From assembly GCF_036850765.1 (NCBI RefSeq), contig NC_089492.1, positions 202,894,276-202,958,275 of the forward strand: a stretch of DNA of 64,000 bases, read 5' to 3'. The notes beneath the pieces were generated by a model, which saw nothing but the letters and a program-made list of their open reading frames with translations, was not told the origin of the DNA and did not search any database. Shown piece by piece: positions 22,201 to 32,882 of the stretch. Origin of the DNA: Saccopteryx bilineata. Lineage: Eukaryota; Chordata; Mammalia; Chiroptera; Emballonuridae. The position numbers were made by a program, and so were the translations under genes. Numbering within the stretch: the stretch's first letter is position 1; every line of letters begins with the position of its first letter.

Positions 22201-25200
22201 CCCTCTCTGAGAGTCTTGGTTCTTGCCCGGGTGTTGATGTAAGAACAGAATCTTTTTGTTTGCTCCAGGAATTTAGGATCCAGTTGGTATTCTGCAATAT
22301 TTTCAATATTGGCTAGGAGTTCTTTGTTATTTGTTGGCCGGTCAAAGACAAAACACTTCTGTTTTGGAAAATAATGTCGAATGCACTCTCTGGGGAGATT
22401 GGATAATTGGACTTTTGGATTCCTGCCTGAAAGATTAAAAAAACAAAAATGAAAGATTATAGTAGAACTGTTTGAGAACAATGACTTAAATATTTTTATG
22501 ACAGGAAATTTTGCATGTTTGCCATATTCTTAGTTTATAACTTCTGTTTATGACTCTTTTAGCATAGATAGCCAATGTCTATTTAACATCAAATTTATCA
22601 ATGATACAACTCTGGAGAGAAATTTGAAAGAGATCAATCATGGTAAAAAAAAATGTATTGCTGTCATTAAACCTAAAAATGGTACAGCATTGTTTATATT
22701 GTTTACTGAATGAATGACTAACAGAAAAACAGATCCAACATAGATTTTTGGCCTGCTTGATCCCCTGTGGAAATTGAGCTGTGGAACCAAAATGAGAGCC
22801 ACAAACAAGGCTTAATAAAACAATATTAGAAATGACACCCACATTATTTAAGGAAAACTGTTTTGATGCTAAACATTATGTGTACAGCATTAACTTGTTT
22901 TAAGGAAAATCTTTAAAGAATAAATATAACTATCAATAAAATGTAATTTTAAAATGTCAGCACTGATCTCTAAACTCTTTAACGTAAAGAAATATATTTG
23001 ATTGACAGTGTTGCTCTTCTGATTAGTATTTCTCATTATTTTAAGAAAGTATAAATAGAAATACAAAAACAAAAATGAATAAATCAGAATTAATATTTCT
23101 TTCAAGGTTTCATCAGATACATATGTACCCACATGAATGTATAATTTATTAATTTGAAATTATAGCAGGGATACATATTCAAGAATTTTAAAAAAGCTGT
23201 AATATATAGAAAGAGTTAACATCATTAAAATGTCCATATTTCCTGAAGTCATCTTTTTTTTAAAACAGAGACAGATAGGGACAGACAAACAGGAAGGGAG
23301 AGAGATGAGAAACATCAATTCTTCATTGCGGCACCTTAATTGTTCATTGATTGCTTTCTCTTATCTGCCTTGACTGGGGAGCTGCAGCACAGTGAGTGAC
23401 ACCTTGCTTAAGCCAGTGATCTTGGGCTCAATCCAGCAACCTTTAGGCTCAAGCTAGTGACCATGGGGTTTGTCTATGATCCCATGCTCAAGCCAGCAAC
23501 TCCTTGGTCAAGCTGGTGAGCCCATGCTCAAGCCAGTGACCTGAGGGCTTTAAACCTGGGACTTCCACATCCCAGTCCAAGGCTCTATCTACTGTACTAT
23601 CTCCTAGTCAGGCTGCCCAATGTAATCTATACATTCAATGTGCTCACTCCTTATCAAAATACCAATGGTGTTTTTCATAGCACCAATATAAATAATCCAC
23701 AAACATATATGGAACCAAAAAAGACCCCAAATAGTAACAGAAGTCCTGAGAAAGAAGAAAATATTTGGAGGTACCACACAACCTGATATCAAACTATATT
23801 ACAGTGCTATAGTGGTCAAAACAGTATGGTACTGGCATAAAAATAAATACATAGATCAAGGTAATAGAATAGAGACCCCAGAAATAAATCTATTCCTAAC
23901 AAATAAATTTTTTTTTTTTTTTTTTTTTTTTTAGATTTTATTTATTCATTATAGAGAGGAGAGAGAGAGAGAGAAGGGGGGAGGAGCAGGAAGCATCAAC
24001 TCCCATATGCGCCTTGACCAGGCTAGCCCAGGGTTTCGAACCGGCAACCTCAGTGTTTCCAGGTTGACACTTTATCCACTGCGCCACCACAGGTCAGGCT
24101 ATCTATTCCTGTATGAACAATTAATGTATAACAAAAGAGGCAATAAGATAAAATAGGGTGAAGACAATCTATTCAACAAATGGTATTGGAAAAATTGGAC
24201 AGATCCTTGTGGAAAAAGAAATGAAGTTAGACCACCTTCTTGGATCATACACAAAAATAAACTCAAAATGGATTAAATAGTTAATTGTAAGACTTAAAAC
24301 TATAAAACTCCTAAAAGAAAACAAAGGTAGTAAAATCTCAGACATTTCTCTTAGCAATATTTTTTTTAGATATATCTCTAGGGCAGGGAAGATAAAATAA
24401 AAATAAACAAATGAGACTACATCAAAATAAAAGGTTTTGCACAAAAGAGAAAAACACTAACAAAACAAAATAGCATCCACTAAATGAATGAAGACATTGG
24501 CCAATTACACAACTAATAAGGGATTAATATCTAAACTATATAAATACCTCACATACTCAAAATAAAAACCATTTGATAAAAAAGTGAGCAGAGAACCTGA
24601 ATAGACATTTCACCAAAGAGGACATACAGATGGCCATAGACATATGTAAAGATGCTAAATGTCTTTAATCATCAGTAAAATGCTAATTAAAACCACAAGG
24701 AGCTATTACCTCACAGCTGTCCCAATGGTTCTCATCAATAAATCAAAAAACAACACATGTTGGAGAGGTAGGAGAGAAAAGGGAACCATAGTGCACTGTT
24801 GGTAGGAATGCAGATTGGTGCAGCTACTATGGAAAACAGTAAGGAGTTTCCTCAAATTAAAAATAGAACTACCTTATGACCCGGCAATTTCACTTCTGAG
24901 TATATATACAAAGAAATCAAAACACTAATTCAAAAAAATATATGCACTCCTGTGTTCACTGCAGTGTTGTTTAAAACAGCCAAGAAATAGAAGTAATGCA
25001 AGTGCCCAACAATACATAAGTAGATAAAGAAGAGCTGGCACATATCTACAATAGAATATTATGTGGCCATAAAAATAAAAAGATGAAATGTTAACATAGG
25101 TGACAGCATGGATGACCCAGAGGGTACTATGCTCAGTGAAGTAAGTTAGACAAAGAAAAACAAATATCATACGATTTCACCTATATGTGAAATCTAAAAA

Positions 25201-28200
25201 AACAAAATAAACAAACAAAATAGGAATAGACTCATAGATAAAGAGAACAGACTGATGGCTGCCAGTAGGTGGTTCAGTGGAAGGGTTGGATGAAAAAGGT
25301 GAAGGGATTAACAAATACAAATTGGTAGCTACAAGAATATAAGGTACAACATAGGGTATACAGTTAATACTATTGTAATAACTATGTATGGCGCCAGGTG
25401 GGTACTTGAAATATTGGGAGAATCATCTTGTTAAGTATATAATATAGTATATAATATCTAACACTATGTTATACACTTGAAAATAATATAAAATAATATT
25501 AAATATAAACTGTAATTGAAAAGAAAATTTATTTTTAATAAAAGCTATAATATAGAAATTAATATTCTAAAAATTATCAAAAATATCACAAATACATAGA
25601 ATGAAAAGACAAAAATATTTAAGGTATATTAAAATATAAATCACTTTTATTGATAATACTTGTATCAAGATAATAGTTATATGCCTATTTTAGAAAAATA
25701 CTTTCTAATCATTTGAAAAATACATTTTTCATTAGATAGGCTGTTCCTTGCCATTTTATACCTAACAAGTATCTGAGCAGTTGTTTTCCTCAACATGAAA
25801 AAGCAGGAGTGAAAATAATAGACATGAGTGTCTGGTAGTTAGAAAGTTTTAGCACCATTGTATTCTAAGTTACATTTGAATGCTAAATTAGGAACTGTGT
25901 AAAGAACAGATTCGTTGGTTATGAATAATTTTACTCTACTTTAGGTTATACTTTTCTTATGTGAAGTTAAACTCCAGTTCATAAAGCCTTACAGCCAATC
26001 TTCCAGCCACCATTTCTGCAGACTTCATCTAGTCTAAAATACAGATGCAACTCCAGAGGTGATGAACAGTGTTTAGTATCTCCCACCCTCTGTTGGACCA
26101 CCCACTGCACAGCCATGCTCTGTTACCTGGAATCAGCTTCAAGGCATTCTCCAGGTACTGATCTTCTGTGATAGGGTCACCGTTTAACTTTAGCTCCAGG
26201 GTGAAATCCCGTACAGTCCAGATAAAGTCTGGGAAGAAACTCACAAATTCTGTGGAATCTTCTAATTCATCCCCATCTGATGTAGGGGAGGACTTAGCCC
26301 TGATGAGGTCTGTGAGCTCTGTCACATAACTAGGAGTTGGCTAAGGAAAAGGAAATTCCTATGCACAATTTCTACATTTCTCTAATAAAAAATATACGTG
26401 TATAAACACTATCTTTTGCTCTGGTTCCTTCTGTTCCCCAAAACCGTTAAGTGAGAGGGCAAGAGAAACTGACTAGATCTCTCTGTTCTCAGAGAGTCCG
26501 TGAGACATGATGGTTCAGTTCCAGGAAGGATACTGCAGCTGCTCCAGGGCCTGGCGGTTGATGGTGCCCATGCTGTTGTAGACAAACATGCTGCTCAGAA
26601 GCACAGCCAGGGCGAAGATCCACAAGTCATTTTTAGGGTCGCCCTAGAAGCAGATTAGGGCAAGACATGTGGGAGTTTTACCCTGTAGAAATTCAGTCAG
26701 ACACTAAGTCTATGAGACTTTTGTTTACATTTCAGTTAATATAGTCACTATGCAAAAATGTTAAGTTTAAAGACAGGTATTAGCTTTGATAATTACGAAG
26801 ACATTTCTTCATTTTTTATATATATTAATTAGGGAGAGAGAGAGTGATACACTGATTTGTTGTTCCAGTTATTTATGCATTCATTGGTTGATCCTTATAT
26901 GTGCATTGACTGGGGATCAAACCCACAATTTTGGTGTTTTGGGACAATGCTCAAAACAACAACTGAGCTACCTGGCCAAGGCCACAAAGACATTTTTTGT
27001 GACTGCCATTTTTTCATATACAAAAAGACTATCCTCACAAGTCTTTCTTTTCATTCAATTGGTTGAAATAGAATAACATAGAAAAACTTACCAGGTGTGC
27101 AATTAGGTTCAATGAAAGATATTAACACAAATTCATTTTGCACATATTTTTTGGTCATGAGCTACATAAAATATTCCATAGTTAACATAACAAGGGATAT
27201 ATTTAACAAATGTTTATTAATATTTCCATTGTCATTAAATTTAAAAAGTAGTTTAAAATAATAAATATTACTTTCAAGGTGACTATTTCAAAGCCATGAC
27301 AAACATCTATAACAATGAATGTCACAGAGATAACAATAGCTATAAGAGGCATACATCTTAATAATACATATAAGCATTGGAACCTATAGCTATAATGGTA
27401 AAATAAAATTTAATAGTCCACAATGAAATAGCAGAGTTCTAAAAGTTGAAAAATTGTATAGACATGAAGTTTTCCTCAACATTTTGATTAAAAATGAAAG
27501 ATTTGGTAGAATGTGACCTTGAAGAAATGAAGGTGATCCTGCAGATAGAAAGACCCACAGAAGCAAAAGTAGACATGGTAGAATACAGGGATATTGGCAA
27601 AAAAAAATGTAGAGTTGTTTGATTTGACTGGAACAGGGACGAACTTGAAAAGTTAAGATGGATAGTGAGCCCAGTACAACTAGCTGAAGAACTTTAATGG
27701 CTGGGCTAGTTTGTCTATACAAAACACAGAGTATATGAATAATGACAATACAGATTTTTTTTCTATTATAAACAGTATCTAAAGTTGTTCACTAGAGAAA
27801 AAGGTAAAAATGCCTAGAAAACTCAATAAGAAATTTTTTGAGAAAACAATGTTGATTCGATAATTTATCTTCTCAAACCCCAATTTGAAAATAATAATCA
27901 ATTAGGATAAGAAGTATCACTTATGACACACAATAGGTTGTTTAGACAGCAAGACTATAGTACTTTTGATATATACAAATAAAATTTCTAACTCCTTTTG
28001 CGTAGAACTAGAGCAGGTGTCCCAAAACTGTGGCCCCCTGAGGCCATTTATCCGCCCCCTCCCCTGCACTTCCAGAAGGGGCACCTCTTTCATTGGTGGT
28101 CAGTGAGAGGAGCACTGTATGTGGTGGCCCCCAACGGTCTGAGGGACAGTGAACTGGCCCCCTGTGTAAAAAGTTTGGGGACCCCTGACTAGAGAGTACT

Positions 28201-30229
28201 AAAAATTTAAGTACTATGTCTAAATAAGTCTCGAACTAAGGCAGAAAAAGGAAAATCATTCATTTTATCCATTAACAGAAAACCAAAATATAAAAAATTT
28301 ATCTTAAGACGTTGTTGTAGGACAAGCACATGCTTTTATAGAATCAATGCATTCAGAGGTATCTCCAAGTCTTCTAGAATGCTCTGTGGGTACTTGATGA
28401 ACTTCATGATAAGATTACAGACTCTTAGAGGGCAGGACTTTTACTTTGGTCACTAATACATACAGTAATAATCTAGACACCTGAAAACATGGCGCTCAGT
28501 AATTATTTATTATAATTTTATTTAATTATAAAATTATTCACCTGGGGCCAAGAAATATAGGAAAATTTTATTCAATGTACCATAGCATCTTACCTCTAAG
28601 TAATATTCAAACAAACAAAAATTTGCCTGATATATAGTTGAATTTTGAGGTTTCACAAATAGATTGAGCAGTTAAATTACTAAGTGCATGAAGAGAATAT
28701 CCAGATTAAAACAATTTATCTGTGACCCTCTACCTTACCTTTTCCACATCGCCCAGGCCCTCAGTGTCCAGAAGGACCAGCATGTGGTCAGGCTTACAGG
28801 GATGAGGCACACACCACATCCAGATGCCCTTGGTTTTAGACTGCACCGTAGAGCCTAGAGGGAATCCTGTAAAGGAAGGAGAGACCCAACACACACTGAC
28901 AACAGTTAATCTAAGCAGCCGAAGGGCTACAATGACAGACTTGCTGGAAAGTAAGTACTGCAGAATAAAGATGGTGCTTTCCCTACTTTGTAAGAATGCC
29001 TTAATTTGTATCATCTATTTCAAGGAAGAGATAAATATTATATTAACTGTGACAATGACACCCAGCAAGGGCTCAAGATGGAGGCAAGAGGCATCCACGA
29101 ACTACACATAATGGAGATCACTGACAATCATAAAAACACCTTTTAAAAGAAAGGTCAAGTCCAAATCCAGATAGAAGTGGAAAGAAGAGAGAGATCAAGA
29201 GAGATCTCAAACAAACAAAACAACAACAAAGAAATTGAGGTAACATTTTTTTTCAGTCTAAGTGATAAAAAGAAATAATAGGAGTAGGTGAGGTTGGTAG
29301 CTATAATGGGATGTGAACTCACAAAAAATTACTTTTTTTTTTTAAATGAGAGCAGGGGAGATAGAGATACGGACTCCTGCATGTTCCCTGATGGAGATTC
29401 ATCTGGCCAACTCCCATCTGGGGCCAATGCTCTGCCCATCTGGAAAAGATTACTGCAACTGAGCTATGTTTAGCACCTGAGGTGGAGCCTCAACAAAGTC
29501 ATCCTCAGCACCCGGTGTTGTTGTACTTGAATCAATGGAACCATGGCTGAAGGAAGGGAAGAGTGAGAGAAAGAGAAGGGGGAGAAGTAGATGGTCACCT
29601 CTTTTGTGTGTTCTGATAGGGAATCATTACACACCAGGTGGACCCTCCACCACTGAGCCAACTGGCCAAGGCACAAAAGAATTTTAACATAATGACACAT
29701 ATTCAAACATCTTTATATGCTGATGGAAATATTCCACAGCAAAAGCAATATATGTTATGAGAGAAAGAGGGGAGACACAATTGCAAGAGCCCAGTGCTTG
29801 CACAGGTAAAATAAGGTAAGAATCTGTGCATTGGTAACAAAGGTTTTCCTTAACAAGAGTAAAACAAAGACTAGTCGGGTAATAGAATACACTAAGGTAG
29901 TAATTTAGTGTTGAGAGTTAGAATTAGGTTGGTTTATTGAGAGAAGTATAGTTCTCTCTTCATGTAACCAGGGAAGAAAACTAAGAAGCTGTGATATAGC
30001 TAGAGTCAAAGAATTACCTCTGCTTTAGACAACACTCACCATGGTTCTGTCCTGCAAGTTGGTTCATCAGGTAGGATTTGCCTGTACGATACAGTCCTAC
30101 AATGGCCACAACCACCAATGGCTGAGAAATCTGGTCAAGAATCTGTAGAGCTTCCAGATTCACTGACAGTTGCTCACTGATGTTTTCTACCAAACAAATG
30201 GGGGCCATCATGTTGAGTCTAGGTGCCAT
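16021..30229 (-). CDS. GBP6: Guanylate-binding protein 6 (GBP6 orthologue), 10 coding exons
   Basis: Large dynamin-like GTPase of interferon-induced cell-autonomous immunity; the family hydrolyses GTP, assembles on pathogen-containing vacuoles or bacteria and acts in the cytosol. Seen: exons 30040-30229, 28739-28866, 26534-26643, 26127-26329, 22181-22426, 21158-21438, 19631-19843, 18198-18300, 17682-17875 and 16021-16248. All introns are GT-AG, the frame is kept, and the total of 1896 nt encodes 631 residues. The P-loop GLYRTGKS is at 45-52, the switch threonine T75, DTEG at 97-100, and the RD guanine motif at 183-184, the same numbering as human GBP1. GTPase domain about 1-310, middle helices 311-480, and a C-terminal Gln/Glu-rich coiled coil (about 490-560) ending in a basic SLFKRK tail with no CaaX box. 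Human GBP6 is 633 residues, and the C-terminal third resembles GBP6 more than GBP4 or GBP7 as I recall them. Introns carry LTR, SINE, LINE and DNA-transposon copies. Confidence 0.93.
17094..17535 (+). mobile_element. ERV2-like solo LTR in GBP6 intron 10
   Basis: A 442-bp solo LTR, starting TGTTGGGGAC and ending CCACGACA, flanked by a perfect 6-bp duplication GAAGAC at 17088-17093 and 17536-17541. Six-bp duplications are typical of beta-retrovirus-like (ERV2/ERVK) elements. AATAAA at 17346-17351 fits the R region. It is antisense to GBP6 and ends about 145 bp from exon 10. Confidence 0.82.
17682..17875 (-). CDS. GBP6: GBP6 exon 10 (coiled-coil helix)
   Basis: This 194-nt exon codes residues 492-556, a long charged helix rich in Glu, Lys and Gln, including [20 protein letters not shown] and MEAQKRS. 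It is the C-terminal effector helix that packs along the molecule in GBPs. Acceptor GGGGCAG, donor GTAAGT. Confidence 0.94.
17876..18197. other. GBP6 intron 9, nothing further seen
   Basis: A 322-bp intron without recognisable repeats. A reading frame runs from exon 10 into it but is not conserved with GBP proteins. Confidence 0.6.
18198..18300 (-). CDS. GBP6: GBP6 exon 9
   Basis: This 103-nt exon codes residues 458-491, the link between the middle and effector domains, with [16 protein letters not shown]. Acceptor TTCCTCAG, donor GTGTGG. It leaves one base, which joins the next exon to make a glutamate codon. Confidence 0.92.
19071..19443 (+). mobile_element. Tigger-like non-autonomous DNA transposon in GBP6 intron 8
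   Basis: 373 bp with inverted ends CAGGTGGTACTTGGGTTA and, reversed, CAAGGGGTCCTTGGGTTA. TA precedes the left end and CA (mutated TA) follows the right. Homologous along its length to the inverted copy at 52945-53299. Assigned to the TcMar-Tigger group by TIR style and the TA target; no transposase. Confidence 0.7.
19631..19843 (-). CDS. GBP6: GBP6 exon 8 (middle domain)
   Basis: This 213-nt phase-0 exon codes residues 387-457, including [24 protein letters not shown] and [10 protein letters not shown], all typical of the GBP6 branch. Acceptor CTTGCAG, donor GTGAGG. Confidence 0.94.
19985..20136 (+). mobile_element. LINE-1 3' UTR, left part
   Basis: LINE-1 3' UTR sequence with a G-run at 20009-20021 and 'acctgaaacctatatactctt', split by the SINE at 20137-20480. 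It continues at 20481-20575. Confidence 0.72.
20137..20480 (-). mobile_element. tRNA-derived SINE (third body type) in GBP6 intron 7
   Basis: Minus orientation: poly-T (tail) at the left, head ending GGTGGCGCAGTGG reversed at the right. The body contains tandem AAGCTGGTGA/AAGCCAGATGA-like motifs. A perfect 19-bp target duplication lies at 20118-20136 and 20481-20499. Confidence 0.93.
20481..20575 (+). mobile_element. LINE-1 3' end, right part
   Basis: Continuation of the LINE-1 3' UTR after the SINE, with 'ccactaaatttaatttctaaataaa' style ending and an A-rich tail. Confidence 0.68.
20576..21157. other. GBP6 intron 7 remainder
   Basis: No repeat or gene recognised between the LINE-1 tail and exon 7. 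Confidence 0.5.
21158..21438 (-). CDS. GBP6: GBP6 exon 7 (middle domain)
   Basis: This 281-nt exon codes residues 293-386. It starts the helical middle domain with [18 protein letters not shown] and AQIENSAA and continues through [11 protein letters not shown]. Acceptor ATTAG, donor GTACTT, which is weaker than consensus. It ends in phase 0, matching the next exon. Confidence 0.93.
21439..22180. other. GBP6 intron 6
   Basis: 742 bp, with an imperfect CA-rich run near 21534-21568 and no other recognisable element. Confidence 0.55.
22181..22426 (-). CDS. GBP6: GBP6 exon 6
   Basis: This 246-nt exon codes residues 211-292 plus one base, the end of the GTPase domain. It contains the conserved block [18 protein letters not shown] and, later, RTKTLREGI. 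The acceptor is a long pyrimidine run ending TTTCAG and the donor is GTGAGT. Confidence 0.94.
22427..23250. other. GBP6 intron 5, unassigned part
   Basis: AT-rich intron sequence without a recognised repeat. Confidence 0.45.
23251..23613 (-). mobile_element. tRNA-derived SINE (third body type) in GBP6 intron 5
   Basis: Diverged minus-strand copy of the 20137 type, with the same GGGACAGAC, AAGCCAGTGA and CCACATCCCAGTCCAA blocks. Head remnants end near 23613. No clean target duplication seen. Confidence 0.8.
23616..23907 (+). mobile_element. LINE-1 fragment (ORF2 C-terminal region)
   Basis: Sequence such as 'catatatggaaccaaaaaag' and 'gtatggtactggcataaaaa' is standard ORF2 C-terminal LINE-1. 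It is split from its remainder by the SINE at 23909-24098. Confidence 0.82.
23909..24098 (-). mobile_element. tRNA-derived SINE (short type)
   Basis: Poly-T at 23909-23932, GA-rich segment, then a head with TTCGAACCGGCAACCTCAG and CACTGCGCCACCACAGGTCA reversed. About 190 bp, inserted in LINE-1. Confidence 0.82.
24099..25540 (+). mobile_element. LINE-1 fragment (ORF2 end and 3' UTR) in GBP6 intron 5
   Basis: Continues 23616-23907. Recognisable blocks include 'gacatttcaccaaagagga', 'gtgcactgttggtaggaatg' and 'ctatggaaaacagtaaggag', then a 3' UTR ending in AT-rich sequence near 25540. Many stops. Confidence 0.82.
25541..26126. other. GBP6 intron 5, proximal part
   Basis: AT-rich sequence before exon 5 with no recognised repeat. 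Confidence 0.5.
26127..26329 (-). CDS. GBP6: GBP6 exon 5 (RD motif)
   Basis: This 203-nt exon codes residues 143-210 plus one base. It includes FVSFFPDF and the TVRD motif that reads the guanine base. The acceptor used is CCTAG just before base 26329. Another AG lies 11 nt upstream (exon start 26340) and would shift the frame. Donor GTAACA. Confidence 0.9.
26534..26643 (-). CDS. GBP6: GBP6 exon 4
   Basis: This 110-nt exon codes residues 107-142 plus two bases and contains the family block [11 protein letters not shown]. The acceptor CTTCTAG is good, but the donor reads CA|GTATCC, the weakest in the gene. The length equals my recollection of this exon in other GBPs, and the joined codon restores the conserved HYVTEL stretch. 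Confidence 0.88.
26807..26986 (-). mobile_element. Old tRNA-derived SINE in GBP6 intron 3
   Basis: Minus orientation with GGGGATCAAACCC (B box reversed) and GAGCTACCTGGCCAAGGC (head reversed). Target duplication AAGACATTT at 26798-26806 and 26987-26995. Confidence 0.78.
26996..28006. other. GBP6 intron 3, unassigned part
   Basis: AT-rich, no recognised element. Confidence 0.45.
28014..28187 (-). mobile_element. Deleted hAT element in GBP6 intron 3
   Basis: A 174-bp relative of the element at 13436, in the opposite orientation and lacking its A-rich middle. Ends CAGGTGTCCCAAAACT and AGTTTGGGGACCCCTG; flanking repeat ACTAGAG (7 bp) at 28007-28013 and 28188-28194. The shared block CCAGAAGGGGCACCTCTTTC ties the two together. 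Confidence 0.92.
28400..28515 (+). repeat. Ancient L2 3'-end fragment
   Basis: AGACTCTTAGAGGGCAGGAC followed by a TTTGGTCACTAATACATACA stretch and CTCAGTAATTATTTATTATA, following the familiar L2 tail (gagggcaggg...tcactg...gctcaataaatatttgttga) with heavy divergence. Confidence 0.55.
28739..28866 (-). CDS. GBP6: GBP6 exon 3 (switch regions)
   Basis: This 128-nt exon completes the split glycine codon from exon 2 and codes residues 64-106. It includes the STVQS switch stretch, the family-typical [10 protein letters not shown] block and the DTEGLGD motif. Acceptor TTTACAG, donor GTAAGG. Confidence 0.95.
29332..29671 (-). mobile_element. tRNA-derived SINE (long type, diverged) in GBP6 intron 2
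   Basis: Minus orientation with poly-T at the left. The body contains GGGGCCAATGCTCTGCCCAT and the head ends CTGAGCCAACTGGCCAAGGC. Diverged flanking repeats (acaaaaaatt/acaaaagaatt). Confidence 0.8.
29708..30039. other. GBP6 intron 2, unassigned part
   Basis: No recognised repeat between the SINE and exon 2. Confidence 0.45.
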
Positions 30230-30243
30230 GGCAGCCTGCCAAC
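30040..30243 (-). CDS. GBP6: GBP6 exon 2 (first coding exon)
   Basis: The acceptor lies after a pyrimidine-rich run ending CAG at 30244-30246. Fourteen untranslated bases precede the ATG at 30227-30229. The exon codes residues 1-63 plus one base and includes the P-loop. The donor GTGAGT follows base 30040. The first ATG is chosen because it sits at the family's usual start; further methionines at residues 7 and 8 are possible but would shorten the conserved N-terminus. Confidence 0.93.
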
Positions 30244-31140
30244 CTGGAAGAACATCCCAGTAGAAATAAAATTATAATGTTATTCTCTGATGCAGTTATG
30301 TAAAGCACTTTAGGACGGTGTGAGTTTTTTAGCTTTATTTCTGGCATAGTAAACATAGGCTAAGCCTTGCACTAAAAGATTAATCTATTTTTAGTTTTGC
30401 CTTTACAGTGAATCTCTCTGAAGGCCAACAAGTTGCCAATGCTGTAAGGATCTCAGATCGACTGTTATTGCTGGCACTAGGCAGCCACAACTTATAATGC
30501 AATAGAGTGGCTCTACCCACACAAAGGTCATCATCACTGAGAAGCAAAGCCGTCACCTCATGTGAACATCATCTCCCCAGACCAGTGGTTTAACCAGCTT
30601 TAAAGAGGGCAGTGAGGCTGATGCTGAGGAAGAACCTAGGAGCAAGATGACCTCAGAATGAAAACCCTGAATTGTTAAACCACAGTTTCCACACATCTTT
30701 TCTGTCTCATGATCCTAGTTGTCGAGAACGACCATAAAACTAGTAATGAGTATGACAAGTATTTATGAGTTCTTAAATTGACAATTCAGGCTGACATATG
30801 ACAGATCAATGAAATGTAATATAAATAGAACCATTTATGCTATTCAAAAGAATGAATAAATTTGGGGTGCCTGTAGAAAACAGCTTTTGGTTTTTCTATT
30901 TGAGAAGTTATCAAAATGGTTTTAACCACAAAGTATAAAAGTCATTTTCCTTTGAAGAAAAACTGAATCACTAGGAGATTGTTTTTGTTTTTCATAATAA
31001 AAATGTACATCAAAATAAAAAAAGGATATATATTTTAAGCCAATAAAAAGTATATATTTATAAAATTCAATGAAAAATAATAAGAGGACCTCCGAATTCT
31101 TGTACCTTCCATGTGAGCGTTCAAAAATATCCATGTTCTC
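30244..31140. other. GBP6 intron 1, unassigned part
   Basis: No gene or named repeat recognised. Confidence 0.45.
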
Positions 31141-32882
31141 CTATATGCAGGTGATTTGATACAATATATAGAAAACCTTGATGATTCTAAAAAAATACTA
31201 TTAGCACTAATAAATGAATTCAGTGAAGTAGCAAGAAACAAAATTAACATTCAGAAATTTGTTGCATTTTTATACACTGATTACCAACTATCATTAAGAG
31301 AAATTAAGGAAATAATTGTATTTACAATAGCATCAGAAAGAATAAAATACCAGGGAATAAGTTTAAGCAAAGAAGTAAAAGACTTGTACTCTAAAAACTA
31401 TAAGATATTAATCACAGTAATAAAAAAGATACAAATAAATGGAAGAATATACCATACTCATGGGTTGGAAAAATTAAGATCACTAAAATGATCATACAAT
31501 CTATGGAGTCAATGTAATCTTTATCGAAAAACCAATGGAATTTTTCATCTAAGTAAATCAAATATCCCTAAAATTTATATGGAACCACAAAACACCCTGA
31601 ATTGCCAAAGTACTCTTGAGAAAGAAAAACAAGTTGAAGTTATCATGTTATTTAGTATCAAACTAGGCTACAAGGCAACATTAATCAAAACAATATGCAG
31701 TAGCACAAAACAAACACAAAGGTCAATGGAGCAGAATAAAAAGCCCAAGTATAATCCATATTAATGTGGTCAATTAATCTATGACAAAGGAGACAAGAAT
31801 CTAAGATGGAGTAAAGATATTTCAAGAAGCGGTGTTTGGAAAAGTGGACAGATACATGCAAAAAATGAAACTAGACTTCTTTTTTATATATATATACAAA
31901 AATAAACTTAAAATGGATTAAAGATTTAAAAGTAAACCCTAAAACCATAAAATCGCTAGAAGAAAACACAGGCAAAAACTTTTTGACATTGATCTTCGTA
32001 ATATTTTGAGGAGATATTTCTCCTAGGGCAAAGATCACGAAAGCAAGAATAAACAAATGGAACTCATACAAACTAAAAAGCCTTTACACTACAAAGAAAA
32101 CTATCAACAGAACAAAAAGGCAGCCTACTTAATGGGAGAACACCTTTGCAAATAATATATCTTGTAAGGGGTTAAAATTCAAAATATATTTAGAACCCAA
32201 GCAACTCAACATCAAAAACACAAAAGAAAGCAAAACAAACAAAAAAACAGTATGATTAAAAAACAATGAAAGGGCCTGAGTGACATTTCTCTAAAGAGGT
32301 TATTGATGTGGCTAACAGACACATGAAAAGATGCTAAAAATCACTAATCATTGGAGAAATGCAAATCAAAACCACAGTGAGATGTTACCTCATTCCTGTC
32401 AGAATGGCTATTATATAATAAACAACAAACAATAAATCTTGGCAAGAATGTAGAGAAAAAAGAACTCTTACACCCCATTGGTGTGATTATAAACAGATGT
32501 GGCCTCTATGGAAAATAGTATGAAATTTTCTGACAAAATTAAAAATAAAACTACCATATGACTCAGAAATTCTACTTCTGGGTATTTATCTGAAGAAGTC
32601 AAAAGCACAAATTCAAAAAGATATTTGCACTAACCAGTGCGTTGTACATCTGAAACAAATACAAAGTTATTGAAAGTAAACTTTAATTAAAAAATAAAAA
32701 ACTAAAAACAAATAAAAAGATATATCCACTCCTGTATTCATTGTAGCATTAATTACAATAGCCAAGATATGTAAGCAATTTAGGTATCTAACAATAGATG
32801 AATGGATAAAGAAGATGTGGTACACTTATAAATGGAAAATTATTGTACCATGTCCCATAACCATAAAAAGTACAACCGTGCT
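31141..32882 (+). mobile_element. LINE-1 fragment (from FADD region of ORF2 onward) in GBP6 intron 1
   Basis: Starts at the decayed catalytic motif region (YAGDLIQYIENLDDSKK in place of [13 protein letters not shown]) and runs through ORF2 C-terminal sequence. A 3'-UTR-like stretch near 32640-32715 is followed by more ORF2-like sequence, which suggests a rearrangement or second fragment. It continues after the SINE at 33307. Confidence 0.85.
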
